A stretch of DNA of 64,000 nucleotides from Bog-105 sp965277855 (GCA_965277855.1 OZ255847.1:558001-622000); one strand, 5' to 3'; shown: positions 34,730 to 43,988, numbered from the stretch's first letter. Notes: generated by a model not told the origin, from the letters alone. Made by a program: numbers and translations.

Positions 34730-35883
34730 TGCGCGAGCCCCACCACTTTTTCCGCGGCATCTTTCATCCCGTTCGCCACGGTGAAGTTAAAGCCCGAATC
34801 GGTCAAAATCTTTTGTCCCAGTTCCACATTCGTTCCCTCCATGCGCACCACGATCGGGATCTTGATCTCCAGTTCGCGTGCCGCGCTCACCACGCCAGTG
34901 GCCAGCGTGTCGCAGCGCAGAATGCCGCCAAAAATATTGATGAGGACCGCCTTTACGCTTCGATCGGAAAGCAGGATTCGGAAAGCGTTCTTGATCTGCT
35001 CGGCGTTCGCTCCGCCGCCCACATCGAGAAAATTAGCGGGCTGGCCGCCCGCATACTTGATGATGTCCATGGTGGCCATCGCGAGACCCGCGCCGTTTAC
35101 CATGCAGGCGATGGTGCCGTCGAGCTTGATGTAGTTCAGGCCAAACCGCGAGGCCTCTACTTCGAGTGGATCTTCTTCGTTCAAATCGCGCAGCTCGAGG
35201 AGATCTTTGTGGCGGTAAAGGGCGTTATCGTCGATGTTGATTTTGGCATCGAGCGCGTATACTTTGCCGTCCTTTGTCAGAATGAACGGATTGATCTCGG
35301 CGAGCGAACCATCGATGGCGAGATAGGCTTTGGAGAGCGCAATCATAGCGGTCGCGGCGGCGTTCGCACTCGTGGCCGGAATGCCCATGCCAAAGGCCAT
35401 TTTTCGCGCCTGGAAAGGCTGCAGCGGCTGCCCGGCAATGAGCGGCTCGCGCATGATCAGTTCGGGCGTCTTGGCGGCTACCTCTTCGATTTCCATGCCG
35501 CCTTCTTTCGAGGCCATGAAGACCGTTTCGCCTAACGCTCGGTCGAGCACCAACCCCAGATAAAGCTCACGCTCAATCGGCAGTGTTTCTTCTATCAACA
35601 AACGTTGTACGACGCGGCCCTCTGGACCGGTCTGATGAGTGACGAGCGTCATGCCGATCATCTTCTTAGCGATCTCGGCGGCTTCCGCGGCGTTCTTGGC
35701 GATTTTGACGCCGCCGCCTTTGCCGCGGCCTCCGGCGTGAATCTGCGCTTTGACTACGACACTGCCGCCCAGCTTTTTGGCCGCTGCTTCGGCTTCTTCT
35801 ACCGTGTACGCTACTTCTCCACGCGGCACAGGCACGTCGAATTTCGCAAGGATCGCCTTCGCCTGATACTCATGTATCTTCAT
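34726..35883 (-). CDS. sucC: Succinyl-CoA synthetase beta subunit
   Basis: Contains an ATP-grasp fold (residues 1-230, with VVVKAQIHAGGRGKGGGVK) and a C-terminal CoA-ligase domain (LINIFGGILRCDTLATG). The start is at 35883 because the family begins MKIHEYQAKAIL; an upstream in-frame codon at 35931 would add 16 unlike residues. No ribosome site precedes the ATG, which is odd for a housekeeping gene and may mean a leaderless start. First gene of sucC-sucD-ndk-permease-permease. Confidence 0.96.
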   Translation of the reverse strand: MKIHEYQAKAILAKFDVPVPRGEVAYTVEEAEAAAKKLGGSVVVKAQIHAGGRGKGGGVKIAKNAAEAAEIAKKMIGMTLVTHQTGPEGRVVQRLLIEETLPIERELYLGLVLDRALGETVFMASKEGGMEIEEVAAKTPELIMREPLIAGQPLQPFQARKMAFGMGIPATSANAAATAMIALSKAYLAIDGSLAEINPFILTKDGKVYALDAKINIDDNALYRHKDLLELRDLNEEDPLEVEASRFGLNYIKLDGTIACMVNGAGLAMATMDIIKYAGGQPANFLDVGGGANAEQIKNAFRILLSDRSVKAVLINIFGGILRCDTLATGVVSAARELEIKIPIVVRMEGTNVELGQKILTDSGFNFTVANGMKDAAEKVVGLAQ

Positions 35884-35984
35884 ATTGATTGCGGCGCTCG
35901 TGTGCGTATGCGTTGCTGCACTGCGCGCCAACCGTTAGTGTATCTCGGGGTGTGGTTCTGTCCGCTTACAGGTCAGATTATAAG

Positions 35985-36401
35985 TTAGTGATCCCGAAAG
36001 AGGGCTCGAAAACCTTCTTGCTCAAAATGCCGGTCATTGGTTAAGACCTCGATCAAGCCTTCGCGCCGCATGGTTTGCATGGAAATGCAGTCCGTCAAGC
36101 TGTAGCCCTTGTCGGAACGAGCTGCATAGAGGTCGAGACCAGCAAGAAACGATTCCCTACTCTGCGGAATAACGCGGATCACACTGGTAGCCAAAATTCC
36201 TTGAACACTTGCCGCCACTTGTTGGCGCATCGGTCCAGGGGAGTTAGCAAAGAAAGTGAGGTACTCTGCCAATACCTCGTCGGTGGTCACCAAAGGCGAA
36301 GCAGCCAGTTCTCTTGTCAAGGCCACAGCACGTTCATGCGCGGCGTCGGTAAAATCAGTCAGCGCGATCCAGTAGAAAGTGTCGGCAAAAAGAGGGGTCA
36401 T
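35985..36401 (-). CDS. PIN-domain toxin (VapC-like)
   Basis: An RNase of the PIN family. The acidic metal-binding residues are Asp7 (FADTFYW), Glu42 (TTDEVLAEYL), Asp104 (SLTDCISM) and Asp123 (LTNDRHF). The ATG overlaps the antitoxin stop by four bases, the usual VapBC arrangement. Target RNA unknown, though many VapC cut tRNA or rRNA. Confidence 0.9.
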   Translation of the reverse strand: MTPLFADTFYWIALTDFTDAAHERAVALTRELAASPLVTTDEVLAEYLTFFANSPGPMRQQVAASVQGILATSVIRVIPQSRESFLAGLDLYAARSDKGYSLTDCISMQTMRREGLIEVLTNDRHFEQEGFRALFRDH

Positions 36402-36661
36402 GCCTCTGTCTTAGGCCAACCGTGGATGTAATGGTCATGCTGACTTGCTCCATCCTTAGGCATGCTGGACATAATTTCAGGTGGCACGTTGCGCATGTGA
36501 TTGAGAACGATATCGGCCGCCGCTTGCAGCGGGTGTTCTCCGGCCGACGATTCTTCGCCCGCCAGCTTCGCAAGCCAAGCTTCCAGAGTAAGGCCCGCTG
36601 CCGCCGCCTTGGCTTGCAAAGCGGTCGCTTGTTCGTCGGAAAGATTGATGGTCAAAGTCAT
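36398..36661 (-). CDS. VapB-like antitoxin
   Basis: An 87-residue protein with an N-terminal ribbon-helix-helix-like segment (MTLTINLSDEQATALQAKAAAAGLTLEAWLAKLAG) for dimerisation and DNA binding. A disordered tail, rich in Pro/His, would cover the toxin. AAGGAG seven bases upstream supports the start. It is divergent from the fucosidase gene with a 6+11+6 inverted repeat between them. Confidence 0.82.
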   Translation of the reverse strand: MTLTINLSDEQATALQAKAAAAGLTLEAWLAKLAGEESSAGEHPLQAAADIVLNHMRNVPPEIMSSMPKDGASQHDHYIHGWPKTEA

Positions 36662-36699
36662 GAGGAAGCTCCTTGCGTATTTTTCCAGCGTAAAGGAAC

Positions 36700-36722
36700 A
36701 TGACGGTGAAATGGTACGTCAT
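36700..36722. promoter_or_regulatory. Inverted repeat upstream of VapBC, candidate operator
   Basis: ATGACG-N11-CGTCAT is a perfect 6-base inverted repeat 39 bp upstream of the antitoxin start. VapBC complexes commonly bind such sites to repress their own operon. The site also lies before the divergent fucosidase gene and might affect it. Confidence 0.5.
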
Positions 36723-36770
36723 CGCCCGATGCAAGGTTATATTTGTGTGAATAGCGACAATCTTGGGCGC

Positions 36771-38243
36771 ATGACACAGACGCGACGAGCTTTCTTGCAA
36801 ACGGCCGGCGTCTCGCTCGCTACGGCCGCTATCACTCAAGCGAGCGGCGCACCGCCTAAGCCCTACGGCGTGACGCCCTCGGCGCGCCAATTGGCGTGGA
36901 GCGAACTGGAGTTTTATAATTTCCTCCATTTCACCGTGAACACCTTTACCGACAAGGAATGGGGCTACGGCGACGAAGATCCGTCGATCTTCAATCCCAC
37001 GGCCTTCAACCCCGATCAGATTGTCGAGACTCTCAAGCAGGCCGGCAGCAAGGGCGTCATTCTTACTTGCAAGCACCACGATGGCTTCTGTCTATGGCCG
37101 ACCAAAACCACGCAGCACTCGATCAAAGGCAGCCCTTACAAGAATGGCAAAGGCGACATCGTGCGCGAGATCTCCGAGGCGGCTCACGAGCGGGGCTTGA
37201 AATTCGGAGTTTATCTCTCGCCTTGGGATCGCAACCAGGCCACTTACGGAACGCCCCAATACATTGAAATTTACCGCCGGCAGATGCGCGAACTCCTCAC
37301 CGGGTATGGACCGATCTTTGAAATCTGGCACGATGGCGCGAATGGCGGCGATGGTTTCTATGGAGGCGCGCGAGAAAAGCGCACCATCGACAAGCTTCAC
37401 TACTATCAGTGGCCGCGCACCTGGAGCCTGGAGCGCGAACTACAGCCCGGAGCGTCCATCTTCAGTGACGTCGGGCCGGATGTGCGCTGGGTCGGTAACG
37501 AAAATGGCGTCGCGGGCGAGACATGCTGGGCGACCTACACGCCCCACTCGCCGCAGGGCGGTGCTGGTTCACCCGGCGATGTCGTCGCCACCGAATCCAC
37601 GCAAGGTACTCGCGATGGCAAGCTGTGGATGCCGGCCGAGTGCGATGTCTCTATTCGTCCTGGCTGGTTTTTTCACGCAGCCGAAAACGCCAGAGTCAAA
37701 ACGCCCGATCAGCTCTTCGATCTGTACTTGAAATCTACCGGCCGCGGCGCGAGTTTTCTGTTGAATGTTCCGCCGGACCGGCGTGGATTGATCTATGAAG
37801 GCGATGCTGCGTCGCTTGCCGGCTTTGGCAAAATCATGCGCTCGACTTTCTCTCATAACCTCGCTACGGGCGCCAAGGTCAAAGCCAGCAACTCACGGGA
37901 CGGGACGAGGCCAGCGAATTTGCTGGACGGCTCGCGATCCACTTACTGGTCGACCGATGACGCCGTGAACACGCCGAATGTGATCTTCGAATTCCAAAAG
38001 CCTGTTGAGTTCAATCTGATTCGCCTTCGCGAGTACCTGCCTCTGGGACAACGGGTGGATTCTTTCGCGGTTGAAACATGGCAAAACGGATCCTGGAGTT
38101 CCGCCGGAAAAGGCACAAGTATTGGATTGTGCCGGATCCTGGAAACGGCGGCACGCGTGAAAACCACGCGTGTCAGCCTTCGCATCACAGAATCGCCAGT
38201 GTGCCCAGCGCTTTCGGAGTTCGGCCTTTATTTGCGAGTGTGA
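36771..38243 (+). CDS. Alpha-L-fucosidase, GH29, with F5/8-type C domain, Tat-exported
   Basis: The N-terminus TQTRRAFLQTAGVSLATAA is a twin-arginine signal peptide, so the enzyme is exported folded. The GH29 barrel shows CKHHDGFCLWP at 100-110 and the nucleophile Asp188 in FEIWHDGANG. Residues 350-490 form a discoidin-like carbohydrate-binding module (ANLLDGSRSTYWSTDD, VEFNLIRLREYLPLGQRV). It releases L-fucose from glycan ends. I took ATG 36771 because of the Tat peptide; a longer frame to 36501 runs through the divergent antitoxin gene. Confidence 0.93.
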   Translation: MTQTRRAFLQTAGVSLATAAITQASGAPPKPYGVTPSARQLAWSELEFYNFLHFTVNTFTDKEWGYGDEDPSIFNPTAFNPDQIVETLKQAGSKGVILTCKHHDGFCLWPTKTTQHSIKGSPYKNGKGDIVREISEAAHERGLKFGVYLSPWDRNQATYGTPQYIEIYRRQMRELLTGYGPIFEIWHDGANGGDGFYGGAREKRTIDKLHYYQWPRTWSLERELQPGASIFSDVGPDVRWVGNENGVAGETCWATYTPHSPQGGAGSPGDVVATESTQGTRDGKLWMPAECDVSIRPGWFFHAAENARVKTPDQLFDLYLKSTGRGASFLLNVPPDRRGLIYEGDAASLAGFGKIMRSTFSHNLATGAKVKASNSRDGTRPANLLDGSRSTYWSTDDAVNTPNVIFEFQKPVEFNLIRLREYLPLGQRVDSFAVETWQNGSWSSAGKGTSIGLCRILETAARVKTTRVSLRITESPVCPALSEFGLYLRV

Positions 38244-38256
38244 GCCCCGCCTCTCG

Positions 38257-39459
38257 CTACTTAAATGCGTCGAAGATTTCCGAAAAGGCGTAAGCCGCCT
38301 GTGACACACCACTACAGGTCGGCGAAGCCCAGGTCTGCCCAGCGCATCCTCCGTTATCGCGCGCCAGAGATCACACCGCCAAGCGGGTGACGTAACTATT
38401 TGCTGCGGCAAAACTCAACACCGTGTTCGCATCAGCCAATTGAAAGATCTCCGTGTTGGTATCGTTTACCCCTACCATCGGCGTGATGCCCACCGTGGCG
38501 GTCAAACCCGCCGCCTTGATCTGAGCCTCGCTTGCCGCAGCTGCCTGTGTGGCATCGGCCGCCATCTTCGCCCCGTTTTCCGCACCTGATCCGTAATCCA
38601 TCGCCATCACGTTCACCACATCCAGCGACAGTCCGTCAGCTTTCGCGCTGGTCAAGATATTTACGCCGGTCGAAACCAGGCCGGTCGGGAGAACAGGCAG
38701 CGTGTACGAAATCACCAGGCCAGGATTGGCCGCTTTGAGCGCTTTCCGCGCCTGGTCGGGCCGCGTAATCGATGACTGATCGGACAGCGCCCCGCCTTCG
38801 ATATCGAAGTCAAGGAGGTTCACTTTATAGCGCGCGATTACGGACTGATACAAAGCCTGCAACGATGCTGCGCTGGTACACGACAGCGCCGATTCGGTGC
38901 CGGTAGCGCCGCCGAACGAAATGAGGACGTGGACACCCGCGCTTTCGAGGCTGCTCACGATGGTTTGAATGGATTGTCCGTCTGGAAGCGAATCCGTGGG
39001 CAGCGTTCCACCTAGTCCACCCCAGCCTATCGAGCAACCGTTTCCACTCGCCACGAGAAATGCTAACGTCATCGCCTTCAACCCTGCCTGTTGCTGCATG
39101 GCCAGTAATTGTTCATCGGGCGTCAGGCTCATGTCCACATAGGGAGCGACCAACCTGGTGCCCGGTTGCACCGGAGGTGGGTTGCTGGGAGGGGGGATTG
39201 CCAGGAGGCGGATTCGGACCCCCGTTGGACGCCCCGTCCGATGTCCACGGTTGCCCGCTTCCCGAACCGCCGCTATTGGCCGCTGGACTCTGCCCGCTCG
39301 TCCACCAGTTCGCCGTATCGTTTACGTTGCTATAACTGGCCGTCTGGGCACCCGTATACCGGCACTCGACGACCAAGCCGTTAAAGCAGGCCAGCGTTGC
39401 AGCCGCACTCGCTGCCGCTAAGCGATCGTCATTCCAAACACAACACGGTGCATCGACAT
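38257..39459 (-). pseudogene. Chitinase (GH18) gene with CBM5/12-like domain, three inactivating lesions
   Basis: The original start is ATG 39459 behind a strong ribosome site (GAAGGAG). It opens a signal peptide (MSMHRVVFGMTIA) that is broken by a one-base loss near 39420. The next frame continues LAAASAAATLACFNGLVVECRYTGAQTASYSN with a chitin-binding WW motif (TANWWTSGQSP). An extra C in the run at 39191-39196 then shifts into the catalytic frame, with motif LLDFDIEGG. A TGA at 38371-38373 replaces a conserved Trp; the same frame goes on as SLARDNGGCAGQTWASPTC to a stop at 38257. The catalytic domain itself still looks well preserved. Confidence 0.85.
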
Positions 39460-39578
39460 GTTGGTCTCCTTCGAACAACAACGTTTGTATGGTTTGTTCC
39501 TCGCAGGACTGCAAGGAAAACAGGCACGCTACGAACGACTTCGCTATCTGCGCGGCCTCCGACTCTACACTAGCAGCT

Positions 39579-40610
39579 TTATACAGCCGCCAGTTGTCGC
39601 CGCCGGCTTGCCAGCAACGCGGAGATCGCCTGGCATTCCTCTGCCATTTCAGCGAACTGCCGCGGATCGAGCGACTGGTAACCATCCGACAGCGCCTTTT
39701 CCGGATGCGGATGCATTTCCACAATCAATCCCGACGCGCCTGCGGCAACGGACGCGAGCGCCATCGGCAATACTTTGTCCCGTTTTCCCGTGCCATGACT
39801 CGGGTCGACCAGGATTGGTAAATGACTTAAGGTGCGGACTGCGGGCACGACGCTTAAGTCCAGCGTATTGCGCGTATGATCGGCAAACGTCCGCACGCCG
39901 CGCTCGCACAGGATGACGTTGTAATTGCCGTCGGCGAGCACGTATTCAGCCGCCATCAAGAATTCTTCGAGCGTGGAGGACATGCCGCGCTTCAACAGAA
40001 TCGGTTTGCGGGAACGACCGGCACGCCGCAGCAAAGAAAAATTCTGCATGTTGCGCGCGCCGATCTGCACGCAGTCGGCGTACTTCTCAACCAGATCAAA
40101 TGTCTCGATGTCGATCGCTTCCGTGACAACGCCGAGTCCGGTCTCATCCCGAGCCTCAGCCAGATAACGCAAGCCCTCCTCGCCCAAACCCTGAAAGCTA
40201 TACGGGGATGTTCGCGGCTTGTAAGCTCCACCCCGCAGCAGTTGTCCGCCCCCCGCTTTCACCGCGCGCGCCGATTCCAGAATCTGTTCGCGGCTTTCTA
40301 CCGAACAGGGTCCTCCGCAGATCACCAGTTCCGCGCCGCCAACGCGCACCCCGTTTACCTTAACCACCGTATCTTCCGGCTTGGTCTCGCGACTCACCAG
40401 CTTGTAGGATTTCGAAACGCGGATCGCTTCCGCCACTCCGGGCAGATCTTCGAACTCGGCCGGATCGACCGGACCGTTATTCCCGGTGATGCCAATCGCC
40501 ACACGCTGCTCACCCGGAATGATGTGGGGCTGGAAACCAAGCGATTCGATTCGGGCGCAAACTCGCGCAATTTCGGCTTCGCCCGCCTGGGCCTTCATCA
40601 CAACTAGCAC
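39579..40610 (-). CDS. aroF: 3-deoxy-7-phosphoheptulonate synthase (DAHP synthase), type I beta
   Basis: First enzyme of the shikimate pathway, joining phosphoenolpyruvate and erythrose 4-phosphate. An ACT-like regulatory domain (1-70) precedes the barrel, which carries the metal-site Cys in ICGGPCSVESREQ, the KPRTSPYSFQGLG motif and the DPSHGTGKRD signature near the C-terminus. Start is GTG at 40610 with GAAGGAG ten bases upstream; ATG at 40598 is an alternative. It is divergent from crcB. trpD nearby suggests a loose aromatic amino acid neighbourhood. Confidence 0.96.
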   Translation of the reverse strand: MLVVMKAQAGEAEIARVCARIESLGFQPHIIPGEQRVAIGITGNNGPVDPAEFEDLPGVAEAIRVSKSYKLVSRETKPEDTVVKVNGVRVGGAELVICGGPCSVESREQILESARAVKAGGGQLLRGGAYKPRTSPYSFQGLGEEGLRYLAEARDETGLGVVTEAIDIETFDLVEKYADCVQIGARNMQNFSLLRRAGRSRKPILLKRGMSSTLEEFLMAAEYVLADGNYNVILCERGVRTFADHTRNTLDLSVVPAVRTLSHLPILVDPSHGTGKRDKVLPMALASVAAGASGLIVEMHPHPEKALSDGYQSLDPRQFAEMAEECQAISALLASRRRQLAAV

Positions 40611-40669
40611 GCGTCTCGGACTCCTTCTTCATAGGGTCCCATAGTTCACAATAATCACTTACACGTACA

Positions 40670-41047
40670 ATGAGTAAATACTTGTGTGTGCTGCTGGGAG
40701 GCGGCGTCGGCTCACTCGCGCGGTATCTGGTTGGCAGGGCGATCACGCAGCGGTTTCCAAACGCGAATTTTGCGTGGGGAACTTTCGCCATTAATGTCAC
40801 CGGGTCGTTTCTGATCGGCTTGTTGATGACGCTGATCGTTGAGCGTTTTCGCCTGCCTGACTATTGGCGGCTAACCGTGGTCATTGGCTTTTTGGGAGGT
40901 TACACCACGTTCTCTAGTTTTGAGTACGATGCGTATCTGTCCGCTCGCGGCGGACATGGTTTATACGGGCTTCTGTATCTTGTAAGTAGCGTCGTTGTGG
41001 GCTACGCGGCTGTCTGGCTCGGAGCTTCCCTGGTGCCGAGGCCGTAA
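40670..41047 (+). CDS. crcB: Fluoride ion channel CrcB (Fluc)
   Basis: A 125-residue membrane protein with four helices that forms dimers exporting fluoride. The family motifs are GGGVGSLARYLVGR, TFAINVTGSFLIG (central Asn, Gly) and GFLGGYTTFSSFEYDA with the TTFS phenylalanine-box region. No fluoride riboswitch could be made out in the 59 bp before the start, and there is no clear ribosome site. The stop is directly followed by trpD's ATG. Confidence 0.95.
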   Translation: MSKYLCVLLGGGVGSLARYLVGRAITQRFPNANFAWGTFAINVTGSFLIGLLMTLIVERFRLPDYWRLTVVIGFLGGYTTFSSFEYDAYLSARGGHGLYGLLYLVSSVVVGYAAVWLGASLVPRP

Positions 41048-42127
41048 ATGGAAACCCTGGAACGCGCGCCACAATCGCCTGTGGTCGAATTGAATAGCCG
41101 AAGCATGTCTCATCTTCCTTTCCGGAATTTTGTTCATCTCACGCAGCAGGAGGCGCACGACCTGATGCACCGCATGCTTTCGGGCGAGATGGACACCGAC
41201 GGAATCGCCGAGGTGCTCAGCTATCTGCGCCGCAAGGGCGAGACACTTTCGGAGTTGGTCGGCTTTGCCAGCGCTATCCGCGAAATGGGCTCTTTCACAC
41301 TGCCCGGCGAACTCCAGCAAGAGCCTTTCCTCGACACCTGTGGCACCGGTGGCGATGGGAATGGCACTTTCAACATATCGACCGCGGCCGCTTTCGTGGT
41401 GGCGGGCGCCGGTCTGCGCGTCGCAAAACACGGCAACCGCCGAATCTCGAGTCAATGCGGCAGCGCTGATGTACTCGAAGCGCTGGGTGTTCCGATTGAA
41501 CTTTCGCCCGACGAGATCGGCCGCTGCATCCGTCAGACCGGCATCGGCTTTCTTTACGCACCGCTGCTGCATCCGGCGGTGAAGCACGCGCAAGAAGCTC
41601 GTCTGCTGCTCAAAGGACGCACGGTGTTCAATCTGCTGGGCCCTCTTACCAATCCCGTGAAAGCGCCCGTGCAACTGATTGGCGCCTTCTCGGTGCGTGC
41701 CGCTGAAATGCTGGCGCACGCCTCGGCGCGTCTGGGGACGGAACGCGCTTTCGTCGTGCATGGGTCCGACGGACTCGACGAGATCACGACTACCGGGTTG
41801 ACGACTGTTTTCCAGGTGGAAAATGGCCGGGTGCAGAAAGGCCGCTGGCAGCCAGGCGATTTCGGTGTTACTCCCTGTTCTGTGGATGAACTTAAGGGGG
41901 GTGACGCGGAGACAAATGCCGCGATCATCAGACGCCTGCTCGATGGCGAGTCCGGTCCTCATCGCGACGTTGTCATTGCCAACACTTCTGCCGCGCTCTT
42001 TCTGGCGCAGCGCGCCGTCGATCTTAAAACCGCTGTGACGATGGCCCGCGAATCGATTGATTCCGGCGCAGCCCGCCGCAAACTCGAACAGGTAGTCGAG
42101 TTCGGCGCGATGAGCGCCCACGCATGA
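41048..42127 (+). CDS. trpD: Anthranilate phosphoribosyltransferase
   Basis: Second step of tryptophan synthesis: anthranilate plus PRPP gives phosphoribosyl-anthranilate. The glycine-rich PRPP loop CGTGGDGNGTFNIS lies at 98-111, followed by KHGNRRISSQCGSADVLEALG. Length is 359 residues from 41048; starting at ATG 41105 (MSHLPFRNFVHL) would give a more usual 340. No other trp genes are adjacent, so the operon is split in this organism. Its stop overlaps the next start (ATGA). Confidence 0.95.
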   Translation: METLERAPQSPVVELNSRSMSHLPFRNFVHLTQQEAHDLMHRMLSGEMDTDGIAEVLSYLRRKGETLSELVGFASAIREMGSFTLPGELQQEPFLDTCGTGGDGNGTFNISTAAAFVVAGAGLRVAKHGNRRISSQCGSADVLEALGVPIELSPDEIGRCIRQTGIGFLYAPLLHPAVKHAQEARLLLKGRTVFNLLGPLTNPVKAPVQLIGAFSVRAAEMLAHASARLGTERAFVVHGSDGLDEITTTGLTTVFQVENGRVQKGRWQPGDFGVTPCSVDELKGGDAETNAAIIRRLLDGESGPHRDVVIANTSAALFLAQRAVDLKTAVTMARESIDSGAARRKLEQVVEFGAMSAHA

Positions 42128-43131
42128 AGCAAATCGAACTCCAGGCATTCGGGGTTGAAAATCTCGCAATCGTAGAACACGATACGCCTCGGCCGGGGCC
42201 CTTTGATGTGCTGGTTCGTATGCGAGCCGCTTCCTTAAACTTTCGCGATTACATGACCGTTTCGGGCACTTACAATCCCAAACAGCGCCGGCCCATGATC
42301 CCGCTTTCCGACGGCTCCGGCATCGTGGAAGAAGTTGGTTCTAGTGTCAGCCGCTTTAAGAAGGGTGACCGGGTAGTGACGGCGTTCATGCAGAAGTGGA
42401 TCGACGGTCCGCCGACCAAGGAAAAGAGCACCTCGGCACTTGGGGGCGCACTCGACGGAGTTTTGCGCGAGTATGTCGTATTCCACGAAGAGGGACTGCT
42501 GGCAACGCCAGCTTCGCTGACGGATGAAGAAGCGGCCACGCTGCCCTGCGCCGCTGTGACGGCCTGGCATGGGTTGTTCGAGGGCGCTCCGGCTATACCG
42601 GGCCAGAGCGTTTTAGTTCAGGGGACCGGAGGCGTTTCGATCTTTGCCTTGCAGTTCGCGAAGATAGCCGGCCTGCGCACAATCGTTACGTCGAGCAGCG
42701 ATGGGAAGCTGGCGCGCGCCCGCCAACTGGGCGCGAATGAAACCATCAACTACAAGTCCGATGCCAAATGGGAAGAGACCGCTCGTGCGCTGACCGGCGG
42801 CGACGGTGTGGATACGGTAATCGAAGTCGGCGGTAGCGATACCATGCCGCGTTCGTTGCGTGCCGTTCGCACAGCTGGGACGGTAGTGGTGATAGGCGTT
42901 CTGAGCGGCGGCGCTCCGACGGTTAGCCCCGCTCCCATATTGATGAACAGCGTCCGTGTGCAGGGAATCTATGTAGGCTCGCGTGCGATGTTCGAACGCA
43001 TGAACCGGGCCATCGAGTTTCACGGAATCAAGCCCGTTATCGATAGAACGTTTCCGTGGACCGACATCCAAACGGCTCTGGGGTATATGGAAAGCCAGCA
43101 ACACTTCGGCAAGATTGTGCTGACTTTCTGA
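42124..43131 (+). CDS. MDR-family NAD(P)-dependent alcohol dehydrogenase / quinone reductase
   Basis: A medium-chain reductase of 335 residues. The GroES-like N-domain (FDVLVRMRAASLNFRDYM, IPLSDGSGIVEEVGS) is followed by a Rossmann domain with the NADPH motif VQGTGGVSIFALQFAK. The catalytic-zinc Cys and His residues of true zinc alcohol dehydrogenases are lacking (LNFRDYM replaces the Cys site), so it is probably a zinc-free quinone or enone reductase. Overlap with trpD suggests one transcript but no clear pathway link. Confidence 0.88.
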   Translation: MKQIELQAFGVENLAIVEHDTPRPGPFDVLVRMRAASLNFRDYMTVSGTYNPKQRRPMIPLSDGSGIVEEVGSSVSRFKKGDRVVTAFMQKWIDGPPTKEKSTSALGGALDGVLREYVVFHEEGLLATPASLTDEEAATLPCAAVTAWHGLFEGAPAIPGQSVLVQGTGGVSIFALQFAKIAGLRTIVTSSSDGKLARARQLGANETINYKSDAKWEETARALTGGDGVDTVIEVGGSDTMPRSLRAVRTAGTVVVIGVLSGGAPTVSPAPILMNSVRVQGIYVGSRAMFERMNRAIEFHGIKPVIDRTFPWTDIQTALGYMESQQHFGKIVLTF

Positions 43132-43147
43132 CTGCGGACCAGCGTTA

Positions 43148-43927
43148 CTACAGCCCCATGCCGCCCGAGACTTCGATCCGTTGCGCATTGACCCAGCGGT
43201 TGTCCTCCGAGAGCAGGGCAGCGATCATCGGGCCGATGTCATCTGGAACGCCAGCGCGACCGAGAGCCGTCCTACCAGCGACCATTTTGTTGATCTCCGG
43301 ATTGTCGCGGACCATTCCGCCGCTAAAATCGGTGGCAATCGCTCCCGGCGCTACCGTATTGACGGCGATCCCGCGCCCCCCGAGTTCCGCGGCCAGATAA
43401 CGCGTCAGTACCTCGACCGCGCCCTTCATCGACCCATAGACGGAGCTTCCAGGGAACGTCATACGGGTGAGCCCGGTAGATATGTTTACGATCCGGCCAC
43501 CATCGTTGATGAATGGCAGCAGCTTCTGCGTCAGAAAGAACACACCCTTGAAATGGACGTTGAATGCTTTGTCCAATTCCTCTTCCGTTGTCTGATCGAA
43601 GTTTTTGTGGAGGGATGTACCCGCGTTGTTGACAAGGTAGTCGAAACGCTCCGCGCCAAAACCTGCAAGCGTTGAGCGGATGCTCTGCGTAAAGCCGTCG
43701 AACGAACCGATATTGCCCGTGTCGAGTTGCAGGGCGATGGCCTTAGCTCCCGTCTCGCTGACGGCGGCTACAACCTTGTCTGCTTCTGCACGATTGGAGT
43801 TATAGGTGAAGATCGATGGGATTCCTCGTTGGGCGAGGCTGAGCACAGTGTTACGGCCCAACCCCCGACTTCCACCGGTGACGATTGCAATCTTGCTATT
43901 TGGAAAACTAGTTGTTTCTGTTGACAT
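43148..43927 (-). CDS. Short-chain dehydrogenase/reductase
   Basis: Classical SDR of 259 residues. The cofactor motif is TGGSRGLGRNT near residue 17-27, with NNAGTS around 98. The catalytic tetrad is visible as Asn (LNNAG region), Ser (NISTG), Tyr and Lys (YGSMKGAVE), and the C-terminus has IEVSGGMGL. AGGAG seven bases before the ATG supports the start. It is divergent from an AraC regulator that probably controls it. Confidence 0.93.
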   Translation of the reverse strand: MSTETTSFPNSKIAIVTGGSRGLGRNTVLSLAQRGIPSIFTYNSNRAEADKVVAAVSETGAKAIALQLDTGNIGSFDGFTQSIRSTLAGFGAERFDYLVNNAGTSLHKNFDQTTEEELDKAFNVHFKGVFFLTQKLLPFINDGGRIVNISTGLTRMTFPGSSVYGSMKGAVEVLTRYLAAELGGRGIAVNTVAPGAIATDFSGGMVRDNPEINKMVAGRTALGRAGVPDDIGPMIAALLSEDNRWVNAQRIEVSGGMGL

Positions 43928-43967
43928 AGCCCGCTCCTTGGGGTTCGTTTCTGTAATTCAGGATAGG

Positions 43968-43988
43968 TTCACTTCGCTCGGAAGTGAA
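43968..43988. promoter_or_regulatory. Inverted repeat between SDR and AraC genes, candidate operator
   Basis: TTCACTTC-GCTCG-GAAGTGAA has perfect eight-base arms and a five-base spacer. It sits in the divergent promoter region 41 bp from the SDR start. It fits a dimeric regulator binding site, presumably the AraC-type protein, though AraC members more often use direct repeats. Confidence 0.5.

Noticed and set aside
36501..36770. N-terminal extension of the fucosidase
   Set aside because: It would run through the divergent antitoxin gene and place the Tat signal peptide inside the protein.
38371..38373. TGA read as Trp or selenocysteine in the chitinase
   Set aside because: Many intact genes here end in TGA and the same gene has two frameshifts, so a nonsense mutation is simpler. 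No SECIS-like hairpin was recognised.
40611..40669. Fluoride riboswitch before crcB
   Set aside because: The short leader does not show the conserved bases or pseudoknot arms of the crcB motif.
40961..42169. 402-residue minus-strand frame
   Set aside because: Antisense to trpD, which has intact PRPP-binding motifs.
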